A stretch of DNA of 5,051 nt from BQJD01 sp964350265 (GTDB taxonomy: Bacteria > Pseudomonadota > Gammaproteobacteria > Arenicellales > CAJQKF01): the NCBI GenBank assembly GCA_964350265.1, contig CAYGJZ010000154.1, positions 1 through 5,051 of the forward strand, read 5' to 3'. The notes beneath the pieces are model-generated. The model ran no database searches, was not told where the DNA came from, and saw only the letters and a list, made by a program, of their open reading frames with translations. Numbering within the stretch: position 1 is the first letter of the stretch; the number at the start of each line of letters is the position of its first letter. Shown here in pieces: positions 1-5,051 of this stretch. A program made the translations under genes and the position numbers.

Positions 1-894
1 CAGCGTGACCTCGCCGGCGGGTTCGAAGTCCCGCGGACGCTCGGCGTCGGCCAGGGCATCGTCGCCGAAGCGCACCCGCACCCGTTCGGCCTCGATGCCG
101 TCGACGCGGGTGTTGAGGAAGTTCATTTCGCCGATGAAGGAGGCCACGAAGCGGTTTTCCGGGCGGTCGTAGATGTCCCGTGGCGACCCCACCTGCAACA
201 CCTCGCCTTCGCGCATCACCGCGATGCGGTCGGACATGGTCAGGGCCTCCTCCTGGTCGTGGGTGACGAAGATGAAGGTGATGCCAGTCTCGTGCTGCAG
301 ACGCTTCAGCTCGCCCTGCATCTCCTTGCGCAGCTTCAGGTCCAGCGCCGACAGCGGCTCGTCGAGCAGCAGCACCTTGGGTCGCGGCGCCAGCGCCCGG
401 GCCAGCGCCACGCGCTGCTGCTGGCCGCCGGAGATCTGTTCGGTGCGGCGGTTGCGCATGGGCTCGAGCCGGACCAGCTTGAGCATGCGGTCCACCGCCT
501 CCGCCACCTCGGCCTTGTCCCGTCCGAGCATCTCCAGGCCGAAGGCCACGTTCTGCGCCACGGTGAGATGGGGGAACAGGGCATAGCTCTGGAACACGGT
601 GTTCACCGGCCGGCGATACGGGGGCTGGTCGGAGATGTCCTCGCCGTAGAGCAGCACCTCGCCGGCGCTGGGATGCTCGAAGCCGGCGATCATGCGCAGC
701 AAGGTGGTCTTGCCGCAGCCGGAGGGTCCGAGCAGGGTGAAGAACTCGTTCTCGCGGATGGAGACACTGACGTTGTCCAGCGCGCGGAAGGCATCGTCGC
801 CGGCGCCGAAGACCTTGCTCACCGAGCGGATCTCGACGGCCTGCGCGGGGGTGGCTGCGGCGTCGACGCCGACCGTGGAGGTTTGCTCGGTCAT
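1..894 (-). CDS. potA: Polyamine ABC transporter ATP-binding protein, PotA-like (C-terminus cut by window edge)
   Basis: This is the ATPase that powers uptake of putrescine or spermidine by a PotABCD-type importer on the cytoplasmic face of the inner membrane. The 298 codons visible start at ATG 894 (MTEQTSTVGV) and are open to position 1. Seen: Walker A GPSGCGKTT at residues 56-64, Q-loop Q102 within VNTVFQSYALFPH, signature ISGGQQQR at 154-161 (Ile where Leu is usual), Walker B VLLLDEP at 174-180, D-loop SALD at 182-185 and switch His212 in THDQEEA. From about residue 255 a TOBE-type regulatory domain begins and is truncated; E. coli PotA has 378 residues, so roughly 80 are missing. The VNTVFQSYALFPH segment closely resembles PotA as I recall it, although sugar or Fe importers of the same superfamily share most motifs. 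GGAG at 900-903 lies 5 nt before the ATG, and the start overlaps the amidase stop as ATGA, so translation is probably coupled. Operon context with a PotD-like protein supports polyamines. The visible N-terminal tail of about 20 residues before the ABC fold is Ala/Thr-rich. Confidence 0.93.
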   Translation of the reverse strand, partial: MTEQTSTVGVDAAATPAQAVEIRSVSKVFGAGDDAFRALDNVSVSIRENEFFTLLGPSGCGKTTLLRMIAGFEHPSAGEVLLYGEDISDQPPYRRPVNTVFQSYALFPHLTVAQNVAFGLEMLGRDKAEVAEAVDRMLKLVRLEPMRNRRTEQISGGQQQRVALARALAPRPKVLLLDEPLSALDLKLRKEMQGELKRLQHETGITFIFVTHDQEEALTMSDRIAVMREGEVLQVGSPRDIYDRPENRFVASFIGEMNFLNTRVDGIEAERVRVRFGDDALADAERPRDFEPAGEVTL

Positions 895-2357
895 CGGTGC
901 TCCGGGGGCAGGAAGTGGTTCGGTGGCGGTCGTCGATGAAACCAGGGCCGGGCCTGCTCGATCTCGGCACACAGGGCCAAGAGCTTCTCGTCCTCGCCGA
1001 AGCCACAGGCGAGCTGCACGCCGATGGGCAGGTCGTCGCCGGTCCAGGACAGCGGCAGCGAGGCCGCCGGCTGGCCGGTGGCGTTGGCGGCCGCGGTATA
1101 GGGCGAGTAGGCGAACACGCCCTCTTCGCCCAGCCGGTAGGCGGCGAAGTCGTCGAAACGATGGGCAAAGCGGCCGATCTTCGCCGGCGGCTCGGCCAGG
1201 GTCGGCGTCAGCAGCACGTCGTGGTCCAGGAAGAAGCCGGCCACCTGGCGACCGAAGGCATGCACCTGTTCCACCGCCTCGAGGTAGTCGGCGCCGTTCA
1301 ACGACTCGGCGTAGCGGCAGGCGGCCATGGCCACCGGTTCCAGTTCGCCGGCGACCAGGGCGCGGCCACGCCGGGCCAGGGTGGAACGAACCCACAGCGC
1401 GGTGCCGCAGGCCACGATCACGGTCCAGGCCCGCATCATGCCGCCGACGTCGGCCGCCGGGGAGGCTTCCACCACCTCGTGACCGAGATCCGCCAGCAGC
1501 CTCGCGGCATCCTCCACCGCGGCGGCACAGGCGGGGTGGATGTCGCCGCCGGCGGGATTGTGCACCGAGAACGCCACCTTCAGACGGCCGGGCGGGCGCT
1601 TGAGGGCGTCGACGAAACGTGCGGACAGCGGAGGGGCATGGTAGGGCGCGCCGAGATCGGGGCCACAGGTCGCGTCGAGCAGGACCGCGGTGTCGCGCAC
1701 CGAGCGGGTGAGAAAGCCGTCGATGGCCATGCCCGCCCAGCCTTCGCCGGCGAAGGGACCGTCGGGCAGCCGCGCGCGGGTGGCCTTCATGCCGAACAGT
1801 CCACAGGACGAGGCCGGAATGCGAATGGAGCCGCCGCCGTCGGAGCCGTGGGCGGCGGGCACCACGCCGGCGGCGACCGCTGCCCCGGCGCCGCCGGAGG
1901 AACCCCCGGGGGTGCGGTCGGGGGCCCAGGGATTGCGCGTCGGGCCGCCGTAGACCGCGGCCTCGGTCACCGGGCCGACACCGCCTTCCGGGGCGGTGGT
2001 GCGACCGAAGATCACCAGTCCGGCGCGCAGCAGGCGCTCGACCAGGTGCGAGTTGCCCGGGTAGACGGTATCGGCAAGCAATCGCGAACCGTTATGGGCC
2101 GGGTAGTCCACGGCTTCGGCGCCGAGGTCCTTGAGCAGGAAGGGCACGCCGCGCAGCGGACCCGCTGGCAGGCCGGCCTGGATGTGTCGCCGGGCCACGT
2201 CGGGCACCAGGTGCACGAGGGCGTTCAGGGCCGGGTTGACGATGGCGGCCCGGGCCAGGGCCGCGTCCAGCAGTTCCGCCGGGGTGGTCTCGCCGCGGGC
2301 CACGAGGTCGGCGAGGCCCACCGCGTCGTACATCTCGAACTGCGCGGAAATGCTCAT
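891..2357 (-). CDS. Amidase-signature family hydrolase (NylA/6-aminohexanoate-cyclic-dimer hydrolase-like), inside the polyamine transport operon
   Basis: A 488-residue amidase-signature enzyme, the usual length for the family, which hydrolyses carboxamides in the cytoplasm with a Ser-cisSer-Lys triad. Seen: Lys76 in VPFLLKD, cis-Ser153 in GGSSGG, nucleophile Ser177 in GSDGGGSIRIPAS; the 24-residue spacing between the two serines matches the family. The HGSDGGGSIRIPASSCGLFGMK block resembles NylA-type amidases more than GatA, and no GatB or GatC gene is near. There is no signal peptide. I chose ATG 2357 (MSISAQFEMYD), because the upstream in-frame GTG at 2411 would add an unlikely Arg-rich tail. 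The Shine-Dalgarno sequence before 2357 is poor, so expression may be low or depend on coupling. It lies 124 nt after the binding-protein gene and overlaps the ATPase start by 4 nt, so it is almost surely co-transcribed with the transporter. The substrate is not predictable from sequence; an amide-conjugated amine or lactam imported by the transporter is my inference. Confidence 0.9.
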   Translation of the reverse strand: MSISAQFEMYDAVGLADLVARGETTPAELLDAALARAAIVNPALNALVHLVPDVARRHIQAGLPAGPLRGVPFLLKDLGAEAVDYPAHNGSRLLADTVYPGNSHLVERLLRAGLVIFGRTTAPEGGVGPVTEAAVYGGPTRNPWAPDRTPGGSSGGAGAAVAAGVVPAAHGSDGGGSIRIPASSCGLFGMKATRARLPDGPFAGEGWAGMAIDGFLTRSVRDTAVLLDATCGPDLGAPYHAPPLSARFVDALKRPPGRLKVAFSVHNPAGGDIHPACAAAVEDAARLLADLGHEVVEASPAADVGGMMRAWTVIVACGTALWVRSTLARRGRALVAGELEPVAMAACRYAESLNGADYLEAVEQVHAFGRQVAGFFLDHDVLLTPTLAEPPAKIGRFAHRFDDFAAYRLGEEGVFAYSPYTAAANATGQPAASLPLSWTGDDLPIGVQLACGFGEDEKLLALCAEIEQARPWFHRRPPPNHFLPPEHR

Positions 2358-2399
2358 GACCGGGGCCCGTCGCCGTCGACGGCCGACCCGGCCGGGGCT

Positions 2400-2423
2400 T
2401 GGCCGCGCCACGCCGCGCGGCCA
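2400..2423 (-). repeat. Intercistronic hairpin 1 (9-bp perfect stem)
   Basis: TGGCCGCGC (2400-2408) and GCGCGGCCA (2415-2423) are perfect inverted arms around a 6-nt loop, in the gap between the binding-protein and amidase genes. No T-run follows on the minus strand, so it does not look like an intrinsic terminator. With the adjacent hairpin it may protect the 3' end of the upstream message and lower expression of the distal genes (inference). Confidence 0.65.
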
Positions 2424-2430
2424 GGAGAAT

Positions 2431-2461
2431 CCCGGAACGGCCGTGCCACGACCGTTCCGGG
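2431..2461 (-). repeat. Intercistronic hairpin 2 (10-bp perfect stem), 20 nt after the binding-protein stop
   Basis: CCCGGAACGG (2431-2440) pairs perfectly with CCGTTCCGGG (2452-2461) around an 11-nt loop. On the minus strand it starts 20 nt after the stop codon of the binding-protein gene and is followed by ATTCTCCTGG rather than a U-tract. Such hairpins after periplasmic binding-protein genes commonly stabilise the upstream mRNA and allow partial read-through, giving more binding protein than membrane components. Partial termination is possible but not shown. Confidence 0.75.
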
Positions 2462-2481
2462 CAGGCGGTGCGCCATGCAGG

Positions 2482-3525
2482 CTACTTCTGCAGCTCGGTC
2501 CAGATGGCGGTGTAGAGCTTCTGCGCCTCCGGCGGGCAGGTGGGCAGGAAGGTTCCGGCCGCGGCGAACTCCTCGGGGATAACGATCTCCGGCGCGGTCT
2601 TCATGTCCTCGGGCATGAACGCCTCGGAACCGTCGATGCCGTTGGCATAGCGGGCGAAGGCCGAGATCAGCGCGGCGTTCTCCGGATCCATGATGAAGTT
2701 CTGGAACAGCTTGGCATTCTCCACGTTCTTGGCATCGGCCAGCACCGCGACGCTGTCCATCCACAACGGGTAGCCTTCCTTCGGATAGCCGTAGACCACG
2801 TTCGGGTTGTTCACCCGGGCACGGAAGGTGGAGCCGTTCCAGTTCACCGTGGCCATGACATCGGAGTTGGACAGTTTCTCGGTCATGCCGTAGTCCATGG
2901 ACATCCACTTCGGCTTGGCGGCCATCAGGCTGTCACGCACCTTGCGCAGCAGCTCCTTGTCCTGGGTGCAGGGCTCGCCACCGTGATACATGACCGACAG
3001 CGCGATCACGTCGGCCATCTCCGGCACCACGTTGACCTTGCCTTCCAGTTCGGCCGGCGGATCGAGGAAGATGGCCGAGGTGTTCGGGTCGCCGTCGTAG
3101 GCGCTGGTGTTCACCGCGACACCGGTGGAACCCCACTGCCACGGCACGGTGTAGTGACGGCCCGGATCCCAGGGCACGTCCACCCAGCGCTGGCTGACGT
3201 TCTTGAAGTTCTCCATCTGGTCGGGCCGGCTTTCCAGCAGCAGTCCCTTCTCGACGAAGATCGGCACGTAGTTGGCCGAGGGCACCACGATGTCGAAGCC
3301 ATGACCGCCGGCCTCGACCTTGGTCAGCGCGGTGGTGTTGGAGTCATAGTCGGTAATGGTGACCTTGACGTCGTACTGTTCCTCGAACTTGGTGATCAAG
3401 TCCGGGTTGGTGTAGTTGCCCCAGTTGTAGATTTTCAGTTCGCCGGCGGAAAAGGCCGGCGCGGACGTCACCAGGGTTGCTGCCACGGCAACGCCGAAAA
3501 GGCGCTTGGAAAAGGTCTTGTTCAC
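2482..3525 (-). CDS. potD: Periplasmic polyamine-binding protein, PotD/PotF-like
   Basis: The solute-binding receptor of a polyamine importer, 347 residues, exported to the periplasm. Residues 1-27 are a Sec signal peptide (basic start, hydrophobic core, AFSA before Gly28). The mature start KIYNWGNYTNP is the family hallmark. Residues matching the PotD amine site are visible: Trp229 in VNWNGS, Asp257 in LWMDS and Glu169 in VVPEMAD; WPKEG-like YPKEG at 247-251 is also PotD-like. WNGS follows PotD rather than the WAGD of PotF, so spermidine or a broad polyamine range is plausible, though specificity cannot be read reliably. Two cysteines remain in the mature protein (186 and 330). I chose GTG 3525 because GGAGGA lies 8 nt upstream and it gives a clean signal peptide; an in-frame ATG at 3576 lacks a ribosome binding site and would add 17 residues ahead of the signal peptide. 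First gene of the minus-strand operon, with its own promoter in the divergent region. Confidence 0.94.
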   Translation of the reverse strand: MNKTFSKRLFGVAVAATLVTSAPAFSAGELKIYNWGNYTNPDLITKFEEQYDVKVTITDYDSNTTALTKVEAGGHGFDIVVPSANYVPIFVEKGLLLESRPDQMENFKNVSQRWVDVPWDPGRHYTVPWQWGSTGVAVNTSAYDGDPNTSAIFLDPPAELEGKVNVVPEMADVIALSVMYHGGEPCTQDKELLRKVRDSLMAAKPKWMSMDYGMTEKLSNSDVMATVNWNGSTFRARVNNPNVVYGYPKEGYPLWMDSVAVLADAKNVENAKLFQNFIMDPENAALISAFARYANGIDGSEAFMPEDMKTAPEIVIPEEFAAAGTFLPTCPPEAQKLYTAIWTELQK

Positions 3526-3533
3526 CTTGGAAA

Positions 3534-3539
3534 TCCTCC
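3534..3539 (-). promoter_or_regulatory. Ribosome binding site that fixes the GTG start of the binding protein
   Basis: The minus strand reads GGAGGA here, an almost complete anti-16S match, 8 nt before GTG 3525. It decides against the longer in-frame ATG start at 3576. Confidence 0.85.
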
Positions 3540-3589
3540 GATGCTGTTCGCAAGAGTACGGGACGGTGGTTTTCATGCACGCGTAAATT

Positions 3590-3618
3590 AGTAGACTGCA
3601 AGCCCCCGTTGTTGTCAA
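3590..3618 (-). promoter_or_regulatory. Sigma-70-like promoter of the polyamine transport operon
   Basis: The minus strand carries a consensus -35 TTGACA (3618 down to 3613), a 17-bp spacer and TCTACT (3595-3590; 4 of 6 to TATAAT). Initiation would be near 3583, giving a leader of roughly 58 nt before GTG 3525. The -35 is one half of a perfect palindrome, so a regulator bound there would directly compete with RNA polymerase (inference). Confidence 0.5.
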
Positions 3619-3624
3619 TTGACA
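3613..3624. promoter_or_regulatory. 12-bp perfect palindrome, candidate operator over the transporter -35
   Basis: TGTCAATTGACA is its own reverse complement and contains TTGACA on both strands. It sits in the divergent region and covers the -35 of the transporter promoter. I do not recognise it as the site of a named regulator. On the plus strand TTGACA (3619-3624) has no good -10 at 16-18 bp, so it is not convincing as the aguB promoter. Confidence 0.5.
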
Positions 3625-3635
3625 CGATGCAACAC

Positions 3636-3645
3636 GACCATGGTC
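3636..3645. promoter_or_regulatory. 10-bp perfect palindrome in the divergent region
   Basis: GACCATGGTC is self-complementary, centred 22 bp (about two helical turns) from the centre of the TGTCAATTGACA palindrome. The two differ in sequence, so they are not clearly sites for the same protein. A possible second regulator site; short palindromes can occur by chance. Confidence 0.3.
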
Positions 3646-3652
3646 ATGCGAC

Positions 3653-3667
3653 GTCCGGGCCGCGGAC
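3653..3667. repeat. Short interrupted inverted repeat upstream of aguB
   Basis: GTCCG (3653-3657) and CGGAC (3663-3667) flank 5 nt. It lies just upstream of an AT-richer stretch (TTGTAATATG, 3671-3680) that may hold a poor -10 (TAATAT, 3674-3679) for aguB; no matching -35 is visible at 17 bp. It may be an operator dyad, but the arms are short. Confidence 0.25.
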
Positions 3668-3770
3668 TTCTTGTAATATGAACACCCTGCACGGTCATTG
3701 AAGAATCCGCACAAGCCTCCTGCCAAGGTCCCGCGGGAGGTCATGAACCGAACCACGAGGTACCGCACCC

Positions 3771-4634
<864 letters not shown>

Positions 4635-4640
4635 TTCCCG

Positions 4641-4656
4641 GCCCTGACACCAGGGC
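4641..4656 (+). terminator. Hairpin just after aguB, weak terminator or 3'-end stabiliser
   Basis: GCCCTG (4641-4646) pairs with CAGGGC (4651-4656) across a 4-nt ACAC loop, starting 6 nt after the aguB stop. The nearest T-run (TTTT, 4673-4676) is 16 nt beyond the stem, too far for a typical intrinsic terminator, so a processing stop or Rho-assisted end is as likely. Confidence 0.4.
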
Positions 4657-4679
4657 GGCAATCCTCTCGCAGTTTTCTC

Positions 4680-4712
4680 GCGATATGTCGTGGAGCGTGC
4701 GATATATCGTGG
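4680..4712. promoter_or_regulatory. Two 14-bp direct repeats with palindromic cores, candidate enhancer (UAS) for the sigma-54 promoter
   Basis: GCGATATGTCGTGG (4680-4693) and GCGATATATCGTGG (4699-4712) differ at one base and repeat with a 19-bp period. The second contains a perfect palindrome, CGATATATCG (4700-4709), and the first a one-mismatch version. Their centres lie about 118 and 137 bp upstream of the predicted sigma-54 start, the usual position for sites of a bacterial enhancer-binding protein. The sequence is not the NtrC consensus (TGCACC-N4/5-GGTGCA), and I do not recognise the regulator. The GC-poor cores stand out from the surrounding DNA. Confidence 0.6.
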
Positions 4713-4796
4713 CGACTTCCTCAAAAAGCCTCGCCGGGCTGTTGGGTTTTCACGCTTATCGACGGTTTCTGTCCCCCATCCGACCCCACCTGCCCT

Positions 4797-4812
4797 TGGC
4801 ACGGGCCTTGCT
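4797..4812 (+). promoter_or_regulatory. Sigma-54 (RpoN) promoter
   Basis: TGGCACG-GGCC-TTGCT matches the -24/-12 consensus TGGCACG-N4-TTGCW at every defined position, preceded by CT as the extended consensus prefers. The invariant GG (4798-4799) and GC (4810-4811) are exactly spaced, placing +1 at about A4823. It faces the gene beginning at 5025, with a leader of about 200 nt between them. Sigma-54 use means an activator ATPase is required and suits nitrogen or polyamine control. Confidence 0.88.
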
Positions 4813-4823
4813 TCGTATGCGGA

Positions 4824-4851
4824 TGGCACCTGCCAGCAACGGCACGTGCCA
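4824..4851 (+). other. 5' leader RNA hairpin starting at +2 of the predicted sigma-54 transcript
   Basis: TGGCAC (4824-4829) pairs with GTGCCA (4846-4851); after one C-C mismatch, TGCC (4831-4834) pairs with GGCA (4841-4844) around a 6-nt AGCAAC loop. As DNA the same stretch reads as two near-identical quasi-palindromic units, GGCACCTGCCA and GGCACGTGCCA, 16 bp apart, so it could also be an operator just downstream of the start site. Confidence 0.5.
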
Positions 4852-4884
4852 CGGATTCCACTTCCCAAGGAAACGACCGTGGCA
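4847..4884 (+). other. Alternative leader stem that would hide the leader-ORF start
   Basis: TGCCACGG (4847-4854) is perfectly complementary to CCGTGGCA (4877-4884), 8 bp. It uses the 3' arm of the 5' hairpin, so the two structures exclude each other. In this form the GTG at 4879 is paired and its Shine-Dalgarno AAGGA (4867-4871) sits in the loop, where GGAA could also pair with TTCC (4856-4859). No known riboswitch class is recognised. Confidence 0.35.
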
Positions 4885-5028
4885 ACCGAACACAACCTCG
4901 CTGCCAACACCACCAAGCGCGCCCTGGCCGATCCCGACCAGGGCGTTTTTTTGTCTGACCCCCGGGCAACCCGGTCGCCGCTGCGGCGGCCCCGGCCGCC
5001 CGGGACAAGAAGGAGCGAGTTCCCATGA
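4879..5028 (+). CDS. Possible leader peptide ORF, 49 codons, unrecognised
   Basis: I do not recognise this ORF. It begins with GTG (VATEHNLAANTTKRALADPD...) 7 nt after a good Shine-Dalgarno AAGGA (4867-4871), about 56 nt into the predicted sigma-54 transcript. It reads straight through the intrinsic terminator, whose U-tract encodes VFL, and stops at TGA 5026-5028, overlapping the next gene's ATG at 5025 as ATGA. Its first 28 residues have ordinary composition; the last 20 are Arg/Pro-rich, typical of a non-coding GC-rich frame. There is no signal peptide or membrane segment. It may be a real regulatory leader whose translation prevents terminator formation and couples to the next gene, or an accidental frame. 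The frame is open upstream to about 4690, but that part precedes the predicted transcript start. Confidence 0.35.
   Translation: MATEHNLAANTTKRALADPDQGVFLSDPRATRSPLRRPRPPGTRRSEFP
4920..4952 (+). terminator. Intrinsic terminator between the sigma-54 promoter and the next gene (attenuator candidate)
   Basis: CGCCCTGG (4920-4927) pairs perfectly with CCAGGGCG (4938-4945) around a 10-nt loop and is followed at once by seven T residues (4946-4952). This is a strong Rho-independent terminator. It lies about 97-130 nt into the predicted sigma-54 transcript and 72 nt before the next start codon, so it is placed to abort that transcript unless antitermination occurs. It is 286 nt past the aguB stop, so it could also end aguB read-through. 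Confidence 0.85.
4973..4991 (+). repeat. GC-rich hairpin between the terminator and the next gene's RBS
   Basis: GGTCGCCG (4973-4980) pairs with CGGCGGCC (4984-4991), eight pairs including one T-G, with a 3-nt CTG loop. Flanking arms CCCGGGC (4961-4967) and GCCCGGG (4998-5004) are also perfectly complementary and could enclose it, ending 5 nt before the AAGGAG at 5010-5015. There is no T-run, so it is not a terminator; it may affect translation initiation of the downstream gene. Confidence 0.5.
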
Positions 5029-5051
5029 GCAACCCGAACGCCCCCACCCAT
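5025..5051 (+). CDS. Start of the next gene (9 codons only), unidentified
   Basis: ATG 5025 is preceded by a strong Shine-Dalgarno AAGGAG (5010-5015) at 9 nt and opens MSNPNAPTH before the window ends. Nine residues are too few to assign a product. It is the apparent target of the sigma-54 promoter and of the leader terminator. In this context a polyamine- or nitrogen-metabolism gene (for example agmatine deiminase, a glutamine-synthetase-like gamma-glutamylamine ligase or an aminotransferase) is a reasonable expectation, but that is inference from context only. Confidence 0.7.

Noticed and set aside
897..2582. Long plus-strand open frame (561 codons) opposite the amidase gene
   Set aside because: It mirrors the amidase codon pattern, is Gly/Arg/His-rich with no domain, and the minus-strand amidase has an intact catalytic triad. 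It is a shadow frame caused by high GC.
3525..3576. Longer start (ATG 3576) for the binding protein
   Set aside because: No ribosome binding site, it would lie very close to the predicted promoter start, and it places 17 residues ahead of a clean Sec signal peptide. GTG 3525 has GGAGGA at ideal spacing.
3598..3612. Minus-strand TTGCA near the transporter promoter as a sigma-54 -12 element
   Set aside because: The required GG twelve bases upstream is absent (CA there), so the -24 element is missing.
3619..3647. Plus-strand TTGACA as the aguB promoter -35
   Set aside because: No acceptable -10 hexamer at 16-18 bp (GGTCAT at 17 bp). The motif is better explained by the palindrome and the opposite-strand promoter.
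4757..4769. IHF-like site between the repeats and the sigma-54 promoter
   Set aside because: TATCGACGGTTTC fits WATCAA-N4-TTR with two mismatches. The position is right for DNA bending but the match is too weak to annotate.

Overview
The window looks like about 5 kb of a high-GC proteobacterial chromosome, probably gammaproteobacterial. By eye it is about two-thirds G+C. It carries a textbook sigma-54 promoter, a PotA/PotD-type polyamine transporter and an AguB-type nitrilase-fold enzyme. I cannot name a genus. No mobile element, CRISPR array, rRNA or tRNA gene is visible, and all recognisable genes look intact apart from the two cut by the window edges.

Left half (1-3525, minus strand): a polyamine-uptake operon read right to left. 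First comes a periplasmic polyamine-binding protein (PotD-like, GTG start). A 124-nt gap with two perfect hairpins follows. Then comes an amidase-signature (NylA-like) hydrolase, and then the ABC ATPase (PotA-like), whose ATG overlaps the amidase stop codon. The ATPase runs off the left edge, and the permease genes presumably lie beyond it. The odd element is the amidase placed between two transporter genes.

Centre (3526-3770): a 245-nt divergent promoter region. It has a sigma-70-like promoter for the transporter operon, whose -35 lies inside a perfect 12-bp palindrome. Two more dyads lie between it and the gene on the other side.

Right half (plus strand): aguB, N-carbamoylputrescine amidase, which makes putrescine. 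It is followed by a 390-nt stretch without a conventional gene. That stretch is the most interesting part: two palindromic direct repeats (4680-4712), a near-perfect sigma-54 promoter (4797-4812), a hairpin beginning right after the predicted transcript start, a possible 49-codon leader ORF with a good ribosome binding site, a strong intrinsic terminator inside that ORF (4920-4952), a second very strong hairpin, and then the start of the next gene at 5025. The leader ORF stop overlaps that ATG in an ATGA junction. The layout suggests either a sigma-54-driven operon controlled by transcription attenuation or a sigma-54-driven small RNA of about 130 nt.

Together the genes suggest import of polyamines or polyamine-like amines, possible release of amines from amide conjugates, putrescine formation from N-carbamoylputrescine, and a nitrogen- or polyamine-regulated operon starting at the right edge.
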